The notes beneath the pieces are model-generated. The model ran no database searches, was not told where the DNA came from, and was given only the letters and a program-made list of their open reading frames with translations. Positions 25,853 through 34,850 of a DNA stretch of 64,000 bases are shown here, in pieces. Source of the stretch: Shinella lacus (GTDB lineage: Bacteria; Pseudomonadota; Alphaproteobacteria; Rhizobiales; Rhizobiaceae); the NCBI RefSeq assembly GCF_010994755.1, contig NZ_WHSB02000013.1, positions 1-64,000 of the forward strand. Reading direction: 5' to 3'. The stretch's first letter is position 1; each line of letters begins with the position of its first letter. Both the position numbers and the translations under genes were made by a program.

Positions 25853-26881
25853 GTGCGCTCATCCAAGATAGTCCATGTCGTGAGCTGCCATGCCGAAGGC
25901 GAAGTCGGCGACGTCATCGTCGGCGGTGTCGCGCCGCCTCCCGGTGCGACGATCTGGGACCAGGCGCGCTGGATCGCGGAAGACGAAACACTCCGCAACT
26001 TCGTCCTCAACGAGCCACGCGGCGGCGTGTTCCGTCATGTGAACCTGCTGGTGCCGCCGAAGGACCCGAAGGCATAGATGGGCTGGATCATCATGGAGCC
26101 CGCCGATACGCCGCCCATGTCCGGCTCGAATTCGATGTGCGTGGCGACAGTCCTGCTCGACACCGGCATCATCCCCATGCAGGAGCCGGTCACACGCCTG
26201 ACCCTGGAAGCGCCTGGCGGCCTGATCGATGTCGAGGCGGAATGCCGAAACGGCAAGGCCGAGCGTATCCGCGTGCGCAACGTGCCCTCCTTCGCCGACA
26301 AGCTCGACGTGACGCTCGAAGTGGAAGGGATCGGCACGATCACCGTCGATACCGCCTATGGCGGCGACAGCTTCGTCATCGTCGATGCCGCGTCGCTCGG
26401 CTTGAGCCTCCGCCCCGAGCAGGCGCGCGACATTGCGCGCATGGGTGTGAAGATCACGGAGGCCGCCAACGAGCAGATCGGCTTCAAGCACCCGACAAAT
26501 GGCTGGAGTGGGATTTCCTTCTGCCAGATGACCGATCGCGTGTTTATGAAAGACGGCGTCCTGCACGGTAAGAACGCCGTCTCGATCCGCCCCGGCAAGG
26601 TCGATCGTTCGCCCTGTGGCACAGGCTGCTCCGCCCGCCTGGCCGTTCTCTACGCCAGGGGGTTGATGAAGGCCGGCGACGGGTTCGTCGGCATCTCGTT
26701 GCTCGACAGCGAGTTCCATTGCAGCCTCGACGAGGCGCTCGAGCTCAACGGTTTGCCAGCAATCCGGCCGACCCTTTCAGGCCGCGCCTGGATCGTCGGA
26801 ACGAAACAACTGATGGCCGATCCCACTGACCCGTTCCAGGGTGGCTATCGGGTCTCCGACACCTGGCCGATGGACAGGTGA
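25853..26881 (+). pseudogene. Proline racemase-family gene (hydroxyproline epimerase/dehydratase type) interrupted by an in-frame amber codon
   Basis: The frame from GTG 25853 (AGGAA upstream) runs 74 codons, meets TAG at 26075-26077, and continues in the same frame with no further stop to 26881. Removing the stop restores an ordinary 342-residue family protein: [10 protein letters not shown] is followed directly by [12 protein letters not shown], where relatives have a Gln. A single C-to-T change (CAG to TAG) explains it. Catalytic positions are Ser90 (MSGSNSM) and Cys255 (DRSPCGTG), the Ser/Cys pair reported for enzymes with 4-hydroxyproline epimerase and 3-hydroxyproline dehydratase activity. 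It may be a recent pseudogene, suppressed, restarted at the Met after TAG, or a sequencing error. Confidence 0.85.
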
Positions 26882-27092
26882 TCATTGCAATCCGGCTTTC
26901 CGAGCAGCAGTTTCTGCACCACAGCGACGGACTGAACCGGCGGTGTGCGCGTATTGCGATATCCACCTTGCGCGTGAGCAGGTCGCCCACCGACAGAGGC
27001 GTTAAGGCCGGTAACCAACTCCGGTAAACCACGTTGCCGCCCGCGGAACACCGTTCGGGGTCGCGCGGGTGGCTCGTGATTTTGTTCTGCCG

Positions 27093-28133
27093 TCAGGCTG
27101 CTTCACGGTTTTCCAAGTTTGTCGGCACCGTTGAAATCGTCTTCAGAATTTGGGATGCGATCTGATAGGGGTCGCCCTGTGAGTTCGGGCGGCGGTCTTC
27201 GAGGTAGCCACGGTAGCCATTGTTAACGAAGCTGTGCGGAACACGGATCGAAGCACCGCGGTCGGCCACTCCATAGCTGAACTGGTGGATCGAGGCGGTC
27301 TCGTGCTTGCCGGTGAGGCGCATGTGGTTGTCGGGGCCGTAAACGGCGATGTGGTCCGCACGGGCTTCGGCGAACGCATCCATCAGGCCCTCGAAATACA
27401 TCTTGCCGCCAATTTCGCGCATGTATTTGGTCGAGAAGTTGGCGTGCATGCCCGACCCGTTCCAGTCGGTGTCCCCAAGAGGCTTGCAATGGTACTCGAC
27501 GTCGATGCCGTACTTTTCCGTCAGGCGCTGCAGCAGGTAACGGGCAAGCCAGATTTCGTCGGCCGCCTTGCGTGAGCCTTTGCCGAAGACCTGGAATTCC
27601 CACTGGCCCTTGGCGACTTCGGCATTGATGCCCTCGTGGTTGATACCGGCTGCAAGGCAGATATCGAGATGTTCTTCGACGATCTTACGGGCGACGCCGC
27701 CGACATTGCTGTACCCGACGCCGCAATAGTACGGACCCTGCGGGGCGGGGAAGCCCGCATCCGGGAAGCCAAGCGGGCGGCCGTTCTGGTAGAAGAAATA
27801 TTCTTGCTCGAAGCCGAACCAGGCGTCGTCGTCGTCAAGGATTCCGGCGCGAGTGTTGGACGGGTGCGGCGTCTTGGCGTCCGGCATCATTACTTCGCAA
27901 AGCACGAGGGCGCCGTTGTTGCGCTCCGGGTCGGGATAGACGGCGACGGGCTTGAGCACGCAGTCCGAACTGTTGCCTTCGGCCTGCATGGTCGAGGAAC
28001 CGTCGAAGCCCCAGAAGGGGAGCTGCTCTAGCGTCGGGAAGGCGTCGAATTCCTTGATGAGGGTCTTGCCGCGAAGGTTCGGGGTTGGTTTGTAGCCATC
28101 GAGCCAGACATATTCGAGTTTAAACTTTGTCAT
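27093..28133 (-). CDS. glnII: Glutamine synthetase type II (GlnII)
   Basis: A 346-residue eukaryote-like glutamine synthetase found in rhizobia and relatives. Markers are LEYVWLDGYKPTPNLRGKT, the WGFDGSST motif, the AGINHEGINAEVAKGQWEFQ substrate segment and NGSGMHANFSTKYMR near the ATP site. It makes glutamine from glutamate and ammonia under nitrogen limitation. The start at 28133 gives the usual MTKFKLEY beginning. A sigma-54 promoter lies upstream. The 210 bp downstream to the proline-racemase remnant hold no gene I can support. Confidence 0.96.
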   Translation of the reverse strand: MTKFKLEYVWLDGYKPTPNLRGKTLIKEFDAFPTLEQLPFWGFDGSSTMQAEGNSSDCVLKPVAVYPDPERNNGALVLCEVMMPDAKTPHPSNTRAGILDDDDAWFGFEQEYFFYQNGRPLGFPDAGFPAPQGPYYCGVGYSNVGGVARKIVEEHLDICLAAGINHEGINAEVAKGQWEFQVFGKGSRKAADEIWLARYLLQRLTEKYGIDVEYHCKPLGDTDWNGSGMHANFSTKYMREIGGKMYFEGLMDAFAEARADHIAVYGPDNHMRLTGKHETASIHQFSYGVADRGASIRVPHSFVNNGYRGYLEDRRPNSQGDPYQIASQILKTISTVPTNLENREAA

Positions 28134-28195
28134 ACGAATTCCTTCACGCATGGGACCAAACTGAAGTCGACCCTCATCGACATTCGCGAGTTCAG

Positions 28196-28213
28196 AAGCA
28201 GGTATCGTGCCAA
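28196..28213 (-). promoter_or_regulatory. Sigma-54 promoter of glnII
   Basis: On the minus strand the sequence is TTGGCACGATACCTGCTT: the -24 GG and -12 GC are separated by exactly 10 bases and the flanks fit the TTGGCAC-N5-TTGC-type consensus. It lies about 63 bp upstream of the glnII start. It implies RpoN and NtrC control by nitrogen status. Confidence 0.8.
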
Positions 28214-28592
28214 TCTGGCCTGCCGCTCAACGCGCAGGAAATTGGGCGCATGTTGCGGCGAATTGGATAACCCCGCGTGTGCGGAATGAATGCGAATTAG
28301 GCGCTCTGCACAAAATGTCGGCAAGCCTATTGCTCGGCAGTTCACGTTGCTCCGGCAGAAAAGCAATATGTTAATCTGGTGCTTTTTGCCGGACGCCTAA
28401 GCCCTCATAGGGGCGCTGGCGAGCTTGTGTACATGACTATTCTACCGCGGTGGATAGCATCTTCGTCTGGGCTGGCGCTCCGGCTTTGCAACAAACTGTT
28501 CCTCGGCCGTTTTGCAAGTGAGCTCAAAAGCTCCTCCGCTTCTGATAATGCTTCCTCTTGCCTGGCAAAAATATGTAAAGTTTGGACATTCC
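28214..28592. other. Upstream region of glnII and spacer to the next operon
   Basis: No gene is supported here. The stretch should carry NtrC enhancer sites; a TGCAC half site is visible at about 28308, but no complete palindrome was found. The part nearest 28592 is the 3' flank of the CoA-transferase gene. Confidence 0.4.
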
Positions 28593-29768
28593 TTATATTT
28601 CCCTATCGCCCAACCACTCCGCCAGCACCTCGTCCGTATGCTCTCCAAGCAGGGGCGCGGGGCGGGTGATGCGGCCGGGCGTGTCGTGCAACGTCACGGT
28701 CACGCCGTGGGTCGTGTACGTGCCGACGGTTGGGTGTTCGATATCGACGATCTGGCCCCGGTGGCGAAGCTGCGGGTTTTCCGTCACCTCGCCAATGCTG
28801 GCGACCTTGGCGCAGGGCACGCCTGCCTTTTCCATCGCCTCAACGACGGCGCTTGAGGGATGCAGGCCAACCCATTGCTGGACGATCGCTTCGATCGCCT
28901 CCTGATTGGCGAGGCGGGCGTCGGCCGTGGCAAAACGTGGATCGTCGAGCAGGTGCATCAGGTCGGCGGTTGCGGCGAAGCGGCGAAAGAGTGAATCGGT
29001 GCCGGCCGAGAGGTAGACCCATTCGTCGTCGCTGCACCGGAAGCTGTTGACGGGTGCGGTGTAACGGTCGCGGCTTCCCATGCGTGTCATCGACTGGCCG
29101 AGCTGCCTGAAATCCGGGATGGCGCTCATCAGCAGGCTGGCGCTCGTTTCGAGCAGGCTTGCTTCGACGAGCTGACCCTTGCCGGTCTGGCGGCGGGCCT
29201 CCAGCGCGCAGAGCGTGCCGATCGTCGCGTAGAGCGCCGTCGAGTAATCGACCATGAAGGTGCCGGCCATGGTGGGCGGTCCGTCCGGCTGGCCCGTCAG
29301 ATTCATGATGCCACCCATCGCCTGGGCGATCACATCGAAACAGGCGCGGTTGGCGAAAGGGCCATCCTGGCCGAAGCCGGAAATGCGCACGACGATGAGG
29401 CGCGGGTTGATCGCCGACAGGACATCCCAGCCGCAGCCCATCTTTTCGAGCGTTCCAGGTCGAAAATTCTCGATGAGGATATCGGCCGTGGCGGCAAGCT
29501 GGCGCAAAGTTTCCTGGTCCTTCGGGTCGCGAAAATCGAGTTCGACGCTGCGCTTGTTGCGGTTGAACGACAGGAAATAGGTGCTCTCGCCAGCAATCTT
29601 CGGATGGTTGAGCCGCGTGTCGTCGCCGCTGCCGCGCTTTTCGATCTTCACGACATCAGCGCCCATGTCGCCGAGCTGCATGGCGCAGAAGGGGCCGGCG
29701 ATGAAACGGGAAAGGTCGAGAACGCGCAGGCCATCAAGGGGCGCGGCGAGGGGCGGGGTAAGCGACAT
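28593..29768 (-). CDS. CaiB/BaiF (family III) CoA-transferase, copy 1
   Basis: A 391-residue protein with the family III signature: LDGLRVLDLSRFIAGPFCAM near the N-terminus, GADVVKIEKRGSGDDTR, FNRNKRSVELDFRDP and ENFRPGTLEKMG. A conserved Asp (FMVDYSTALYA) takes the place of the catalytic Asp that forms the acyl-anhydride. Such enzymes move CoA between carboxylic acids. It is paralogous to the gene at 37480, sharing most signature blocks. It lies 12 bp downstream of the LacI gene and is probably co-transcribed with it. Confidence 0.93.
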   Translation of the reverse strand: MSLTPPLAAPLDGLRVLDLSRFIAGPFCAMQLGDMGADVVKIEKRGSGDDTRLNHPKIAGESTYFLSFNRNKRSVELDFRDPKDQETLRQLAATADILIENFRPGTLEKMGCGWDVLSAINPRLIVVRISGFGQDGPFANRACFDVIAQAMGGIMNLTGQPDGPPTMAGTFMVDYSTALYATIGTLCALEARRQTGKGQLVEASLLETSASLLMSAIPDFRQLGQSMTRMGSRDRYTAPVNSFRCSDDEWVYLSAGTDSLFRRFAATADLMHLLDDPRFATADARLANQEAIEAIVQQWVGLHPSSAVVEAMEKAGVPCAKVASIGEVTENPQLRHRGQIVDIEHPTVGTYTTHGVTVTLHDTPGRITRPAPLLGEHTDEVLAEWLGDREI

Positions 29769-29780
29769 GTCTGCTCCAGT

Positions 29781-30923
29781 CTATGCAACGATGATGGTTG
29801 ATGGTTTCCAGCGGCTTGCGAGGTAAGCCTCCAGATTGTCAGTCGAAAGGGGGCTGCCGGGGTCGACCCGGCTCGGGGCCTCCGCCGTGGAATGGCGCAC
29901 GATGATTTCGACCGGCAGCGTTACGGCGATCGGCGACAGGGCCTCGTCGGAAAAGCGTTCCAGCAGGCGCTCGCCGACGCTTTCGCCGATTTCGGTCGCC
30001 GGCTGGCGGGCGGTGGTCAACGAGATCATCGGGAAGGCCGAGAAGAAGACGTCATCGACGCCGACGATAGACAGGTCCTTCGGCACGGAAAGCCCCATCT
30101 GCTGCGCCACGTCCATGGTGCCGAAGGCCATAAGGTCGTTGGCTGCGATCACGGCCGTCGGACGCTGTGGCAGCGACAGAAGTTCGCGCGCCCCGCGCAT
30201 GCCGGCGATGAAATCGTAGCTGCCGTCCGCAACCAGTTCGGGGGCGGCGTCGAGGCCGAGGGCTGCGACGCCGTCGCGAAAGCCGCGGGTGCGCTCGCAG
30301 GCGGCAGAGGATTGCTTGGGGCCGGTGATGAAGCCGATACGCCGGTGACCGAGATCGGCGAGGTGGCGGACGAGGGCGTAAACACCGCCGGTATTGTCCA
30401 TGCCGACATAGTCGAAGGTCGAGCTCGGCGCATGCGTGGTCTGCCAGTCGGCGGGCGTGCGGTGGACGAGCACGACCGGCAACCCGCAGCCGGCAAGCTG
30501 TGCGGTCTCCTCGATGTCGAGACACTGCGAAATGACGACGATGGCGTCGACATCCCGCTTGACGAAGGCATGGATCGCCGCCTTGCAGGTCCGCCCGTCA
30601 TTCGCGGTGCTGGCGACGAGCGTCGCGTAGCCGGCGGGCACGAGGATCGAATTCAGCCCACTAATGATCTCGTTGAACACCGGGTTGGCGAAATCCGGCA
30701 GGATCACGCCGACCGAGGAGGACTGGCGGGTGACGAGCGCGCGAGCGGCCGCGGACGCCTCGTAGTTCATGGCCTTCGCCATGGCCATGATGCGCGCCTT
30801 CGTGCGCGGCGCCACGATGTCCTTGTCGTGCAGGGCGTTCGACACCGTGGATGGTGCCACACCCAGTGCCTCTGCCACGTCGACGATGGTCACGCCGCGT
30901 TTTGCCCGTCGTCTCGCTCCCAT
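29781..30923 (-). CDS. LacI-family transcriptional regulator, copy 1
   Basis: A 380-residue regulator: N-terminal HTH (VTIVDVAEALGVAPSTVSNAL) and hinge, then a periplasmic-binding-protein-like effector domain (SSSVGVILPDFANPVFNEI, and the closing DLSIVGVDDV). It is divergent from the hydratase/ABC operon. A perfect 12-bp-arm palindrome with AAACGTTT cores sits between the two starts. Sugar or sugar-acid ligands are usual for the family. Confidence 0.94.
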   Translation of the reverse strand: MGARRRAKRGVTIVDVAEALGVAPSTVSNALHDKDIVAPRTKARIMAMAKAMNYEASAAARALVTRQSSSVGVILPDFANPVFNEIISGLNSILVPAGYATLVASTANDGRTCKAAIHAFVKRDVDAIVVISQCLDIEETAQLAGCGLPVVLVHRTPADWQTTHAPSSTFDYVGMDNTGGVYALVRHLADLGHRRIGFITGPKQSSAACERTRGFRDGVAALGLDAAPELVADGSYDFIAGMRGARELLSLPQRPTAVIAANDLMAFGTMDVAQQMGLSVPKDLSIVGVDDVFFSAFPMISLTTARQPATEIGESVGERLLERFSDEALSPIAVTLPVEIIVRHSTAEAPSRVDPGSPLSTDNLEAYLASRWKPSTIIVA

Positions 30924-30962
30924 CCCTTGCTCCTCCGCCTGATGGTTTTTGTACTATGACCA

Positions 30963-30990
30963 ATAAAAACGTTTGCAGAAACGTTTTTAT
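30963..30990. promoter_or_regulatory. LacI-type double operator in the divergent promoter
   Basis: ATAAAAACGTTT (30963-30974) and AAACGTTTTTAT (30979-30990) form a perfect inverted repeat with a 4-bp centre. Each arm contains its own palindrome AAACGTTT. The right arm with flanks, CAGAAACGTTTTTATAT, recurs exactly at 35734-35750. Confidence 0.75.
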
Positions 30991-31127
30991 ATGAAAGTCT
31001 TTGTGTCGGGAGAAGATTTGCCAGGGAAACGGTATGTCCGGTGATGCGCCTTGATCGGCGTTCACGACATGCGTGCGGCTGTTTTGAAAACGCCGGCAGG
31101 GCCGGCGCCATACCGGTGAGGAGTTCT

Positions 31128-32051
31128 ATGCACTACAAGGATCCGACCTTCGAATCCGTCGAACTGGGTGAAACATTCGGCCCCCAGGTTCTCGACATGG
31201 ACGAGCATTACCTGCGCTCGGCCTGCTTTGCTTTGTCCGATTATTCCGACTGCTATTTTCATGCAGACCCGGCATTCGGATACCGCATCGTGCCTTCCGC
31301 AGCGCTGGTTCGTGACGGTGTTGCGCTGTTTTTGACCAAGTACAATCCGAACACCGTCGTCGGTCTGCACCAATCGGAAGAGCTCTGGTACCACGCCCCC
31401 GTTCCCTTCGGCGGCAAGGTGACGCTGACCGGCGAATATGTCGATAAATACGAACGGCGTGGCAAGGGTTACTGCGTACTCGACGTCGACGTGCGCGACG
31501 AGGCCGGTCGCCTTCTGGTGCGCCAGAAATCGACGGAGATCATGCGCATTCCCGAAGGCATCCGCATGGGCGAGGGCAGTTCCACGCCGCGCGCGGGGCG
31601 CGTTTCCGGCACAGTTTCCGAAAACGTTTCTCCAATCGGCTGCGCCCGTCTGGATATCCCCGCTGGCACACCGATCCCGTCGCTAAGGAAGACGGCGCAC
31701 AACGACGAGATGGCCGTGTTCTCGGGCATCCACTTCAACCGGCATAACATTCACACGGACGACCACGTCTCAAGCGCTGCCGGCTTCCGCGCCCGCCTTG
31801 CGCAGGGCGTCCAGACGACGTGCTGGATGTCGGAAATGCTGGCGAATTTCTTCGGTCCCGCCGCCTGGTTCACCTCCGGCTGGATGAAGAACGTCTACCT
31901 GCAACCGGTCTATGCCGGCGACGAGCTGACGGCGCATGGCGTCGTCACCGGCCGCACGGATGACGGCCGGCTCGAACTCGAAATCTGGACGCGCAACCAG
32001 GATGGTCTCATGACCGCCGCCGGCTGGGCGTCTGCCAAGGTCGAGGTTTGA
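31128..32051 (+). CDS. MaoC-like acyl-CoA hydratase (HTD2/itaconyl-CoA-hydratase-like), copy 1
   Basis: A 307-residue double-hotdog protein. The N-terminal half has KDPTFESVELGETFGPQVLD and the C-terminal half carries FNRHNIHTDDHVSS, which resembles the FNxHRIHYD motif of HTD2, mesaconyl-C4-CoA and itaconyl-CoA hydratases rather than the GDxNPxH motif of ordinary MaoC enzymes. It probably hydrates or dehydrates an unsaturated acyl-CoA. ATG 31128 is preceded by GAGGAG. It is the first gene of an operon with a sugar ABC transporter, and a paralog lies at 48017. Confidence 0.87.
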   Translation: MHYKDPTFESVELGETFGPQVLDMDEHYLRSACFALSDYSDCYFHADPAFGYRIVPSAALVRDGVALFLTKYNPNTVVGLHQSEELWYHAPVPFGGKVTLTGEYVDKYERRGKGYCVLDVDVRDEAGRLLVRQKSTEIMRIPEGIRMGEGSSTPRAGRVSGTVSENVSPIGCARLDIPAGTPIPSLRKTAHNDEMAVFSGIHFNRHNIHTDDHVSSAAGFRARLAQGVQTTCWMSEMLANFFGPAAWFTSGWMKNVYLQPVYAGDELTAHGVVTGRTDDGRLELEIWTRNQDGLMTAAGWASAKVEV

Positions 32052-32061
32052 GGAGGCTGAC

Positions 32062-33069
32062 GTGTCGAACGGAACTAACCTCAGCGAAAGGACACCCATG
32101 TTCGCCAAAGGCAATCTCTCGGCGACCGTCAAGGATCTGCTGCTGCGCAACATCGCGGTCACCGGTCTTCTGGTGCTCATCATCATCTCGGCCTTCCTGT
32201 CACCCTATTTCCTGACGGCTGACAACCTGTTCAACGTGCTGCGGCAATGGACTATGGTGGGGTTGATCGCGATCGGCCTGACCTTCGTGATCATTTCCGG
32301 CGGCATCGACCTTTCGGGCGGCGCCGTGCTGGCGCTGGCGACTGTCGTCGGCGCTCTGTCCGCTCCGCTGGTCGGATCGGCCGGCATGATCGCCGTCGTC
32401 ATTCTCGTCGGTGCGGCTTGCGGCTATATCAACGGCGCCCTCATCACCTGGGGCAAGGTGCCGCCTTTCGTCGCCACGCTCGGCATGATGACTGCCGCGC
32501 GTGGGCTTGCGCTCATCCTCAGCGAGGGACGCACGGTGACGGCCGATCTCGCGCCGGAATTCGTCTTCGCCTTCGGCCGCGGTTATCTAGGGCCGATCCC
32601 GATGCCGGTGCTGCTGACGGCAATCGTCTTCATCGTCGCAGCGGTGACGCTGAAATACACGGTCTATGGCCGGCATGTCTGCCTCGTCGGTGATAATCCG
32701 GTCGGCGCGCACCGCTCCGGGATTCAGGTCCAGGGCGTCATCCGCAGTGTCTACACGCTGCATGGTGTGCTGGCGGCGATGGCGGGCCTCTTGTTCCTCG
32801 GACGCCTTGGCGTCGGTGAGCCGACCGGCGGCATGCTGTTCGAACTCTCCGGCATTGCAGCGGTCGTCATCGGCGGCACGCCCTTCGTTGGCGGCGTCGG
32901 CAGCATCTTGCTCACCTTCGTCGGTCTGATGGTGATCGGGCTGACCTACAACATCCTGAACCTTCTCTCCGTCTCACCCTACGCACAGGACTTCGCACGC
33001 GGCGTCATCATCGTCGTCGCCGTGATGTTCAGCATACGCCGTGAGGCCAGGAGCCGGGTGAGGAAATAG
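32062..33069 (+). CDS. Sugar ABC transporter permease (RbsC/BPD_transp_2 family)
   Basis: A 335-residue permease of the ribose/fructose/xylose ABC family. Features are an SPYFLTADNLFNVLRQW first loop, the VIISGGIDLSGGAVLALATV motif and the VGDNPVGAHRSGIQV cytoplasmic loop. GTG at 32062 follows AGGAGG at 5 bp and is used; ATG 32098 with AAAGGA is an alternative that removes 12 residues. It works with the binding protein and the ATPase that follow. Confidence 0.93.
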   Translation: MSNGTNLSERTPMFAKGNLSATVKDLLLRNIAVTGLLVLIIISAFLSPYFLTADNLFNVLRQWTMVGLIAIGLTFVIISGGIDLSGGAVLALATVVGALSAPLVGSAGMIAVVILVGAACGYINGALITWGKVPPFVATLGMMTAARGLALILSEGRTVTADLAPEFVFAFGRGYLGPIPMPVLLTAIVFIVAAVTLKYTVYGRHVCLVGDNPVGAHRSGIQVQGVIRSVYTLHGVLAAMAGLLFLGRLGVGEPTGGMLFELSGIAAVVIGGTPFVGGVGSILLTFVGLMVIGLTYNILNLLSVSPYAQDFARGVIIVVAVMFSIRREARSRVRK

Positions 33070-33118
33070 CGCAGCAAACCCCGGCGCAGGCCGGATCAAG
33101 TCAAAACGGGAGGAAACC

Positions 33119-34036
33119 ATGACTTACAGACAGACACTCCAAATCGCCATGCTGGCCGGCACGATCCTCGCCGCACCGGCGGCAGCAACTGCCCAGACGG
33201 TGGAAATCGGCGTCGCCCAGCCGAACCTCGAACATCCCTACCGCGTCGGCGGCATCGAGCGGGCAAAGGCCTGGGGCGCCGAGCACCCAGACGTAAAGCT
33301 GACGATTGTTGACGGCCGGCGTGACAGCGCGACGCAGTTGTCCGGCATCGAGGATCTGATCACTCGCCACGTCTCGGCCGTCGTCATGTCGCCGAACGAT
33401 TCCAAGGCGCTGGCGCCGATCGCCGACGCCGCCAAGCGCGCCAACGTTCCGCTGATCATCTTCGACCGTAAGCTCGACGTACCGGAAACGGATTTCGCCG
33501 CCTTCATCGGCTCGGACAATGTCGAGATGGGTCGCGTCGCCGCGCGCTTCGTCGTCGAGAAGATCGGCGAGGAGGGCAAGGTCATCCAGCTCGAAGGAAC
33601 GCCTGGCGCTTCGGCGACTGTCGACCGCAAGACGGGTTTCGAAGAGGAAATTGCCAAGCATCCGGGCATCACGGTGGTCTCATATGTCGGCCATTATCGT
33701 CTGCAAGAAGCCGTAGCGGCAATGGAAGACGCCGTCACCGCACATCGCGATGTGAAGGCGGTCTTCGCGCATAACGACACGATGGCACTGGGTGCGGCTC
33801 AGGTGCTGGAGGAGCAGAAGATCGAAGGTGTCGCCACCGTCGGCATGGATGGGGCGAAGGAAGGCTGCGACGGCGTTGCCGCCGGCCGCCTGACGGGCTC
33901 GGTCTATTACCCCACCATGTTCCCGGAATCGCTGGAACTCGCGATGAAGGTGCTTGCCGGCGAAAAGGTCGAGAAGATGACCTTCCTCGATACGCCTATG
34001 ATCACCAAGGAAACGCACGACACCTATTGCAAGTAA
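33119..34036 (+). CDS. Sugar ABC transporter periplasmic binding protein (type 1, RbsB-like)
   Basis: A 305-residue protein with a signal peptide (to about ATAQ, residue 25) and a class-I periplasmic binding fold. IGVAQPNLEHPYRVGGIERA opens the mature domain. VSAVVMSPNDSKALAPIADA and AVFAHNDTMALGAAQVLEEQ are typical ligand-site segments. Next in the operon after the permease, followed by a strong hairpin and the ATPase. Confidence 0.93.
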   Translation: MTYRQTLQIAMLAGTILAAPAAATAQTVEIGVAQPNLEHPYRVGGIERAKAWGAEHPDVKLTIVDGRRDSATQLSGIEDLITRHVSAVVMSPNDSKALAPIADAAKRANVPLIIFDRKLDVPETDFAAFIGSDNVEMGRVAARFVVEKIGEEGKVIQLEGTPGASATVDRKTGFEEEIAKHPGITVVSYVGHYRLQEAVAAMEDAVTAHRDVKAVFAHNDTMALGAAQVLEEQKIEGVATVGMDGAKEGCDGVAAGRLTGSVYYPTMFPESLELAMKVLAGEKVEKMTFLDTPMITKETHDTYCK

Positions 34037-34042
34037 TCGGCT

Positions 34043-34070
34043 GCGGTCGAGGGGCCATCCCCTCGACCGC
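34043..34070 (+). other. Intercistronic hairpin after the sugar binding-protein gene
   Basis: GCGGTCGAGGGG (34043-34054) pairs perfectly with CCCCTCGACCGC (34059-34070) around CCAT. There is no U-tract. It begins 6 bp after the stop codon and lies just before the ribosome-binding site of the ATPase gene. Confidence 0.7.
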
Positions 34071-34086
34071 CCAGAGGATATGCGTG

Positions 34087-34836
34087 ATGACCCCATTGCT
34101 GAAACTGAACAATATCTGCAAGTCGTTCGGCGCCGTGCGTGCGCTGACCGATATCGATTTCGAACTCTATGAATCGGAAGTGGTGGCGCTGGCCGGTGAC
34201 AACGGTGCGGGAAAATCCACCCTCATCAAGATCATCTCCGGCGCGCAGCCGGCCGATAGCGGCCAGATCTGGTTCGAGGGCCGCGAAGTGACGGTGCGCA
34301 AGCCCGAGGATGCCCGGCATCTTGGCATCGAGACGGTCTATCAGGATCTGGCGCTCTTCGACGATTCCAACGTCGCGGAAAACATCTTTGCCGGACGCGA
34401 GGCCGTGCGCAACGTGCTCGGCGCGAAGTTTCTCAAGGCCGAAGAGATGCACAGCCGCTCGAAGGATCTGTTGAAGTCGCTCAACATCCACATCCAGTCG
34501 ACGCATTTTACCGTGAAGGGCATGTCCGGCGGCCAGCGCCAGAGCGTCGCCATCGCACGCGCCGTCGCCTTCGGCCGCAAGGTCGTCATCCTCGACGAGC
34601 CGACGGCGGCACTCGGCGTGCCAGAGCAGGAGAAGGTCCTGTCGCTGATCAAGGACCTGCGCTCGCGCGGCTTCTCGATCATCCTGATCAGCCACAACCT
34701 GCACCATATTTTCGAGGTTTGCGACCGCATCCATGTGCTGCGTCAGGGCCAGACGGCAGGGGTGCGTAAAAAGGCCGAAACCAGTCCCGACGACATCGTC
34801 AAGCTCATCACCGGTGGCAATCTGGTCGTGCATTGA
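34087..34836 (+). CDS. Sugar ABC transporter ATPase (single-domain, FrcA-like)
   Basis: A 249-residue ATPase with Walker A GDNGAGKST at 37-45, Q-loop in VYQDLALFDDSNVAENI, a variant signature MSGGQRQS and Walker B VVILDEPTAALG. It has one nucleotide-binding domain, as in FrcA, unlike the duplicated RbsA. Starts at GTG 34084 or ATG 34087 are both possible after GAGGAT. Last gene of the hydratase-transporter operon, convergent with the AroE-like gene. Confidence 0.93.
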   Translation: MTPLLKLNNICKSFGAVRALTDIDFELYESEVVALAGDNGAGKSTLIKIISGAQPADSGQIWFEGREVTVRKPEDARHLGIETVYQDLALFDDSNVAENIFAGREAVRNVLGAKFLKAEEMHSRSKDLLKSLNIHIQSTHFTVKGMSGGQRQSVAIARAVAFGRKVVILDEPTAALGVPEQEKVLSLIKDLRSRGFSIILISHNLHHIFEVCDRIHVLRQGQTAGVRKKAETSPDDIVKLITGGNLVVH

Positions 34837-34850
34837 GCACGACCAGGACG

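Noticed and set aside
26882-27092. Minus-strand piece with a KVDIAIR string resembling a LysR effector domain
   Set aside because: Only seven or so residues resemble the family, and the frame extends into the proline-racemase coding end in another frame. Too little to call a remnant.
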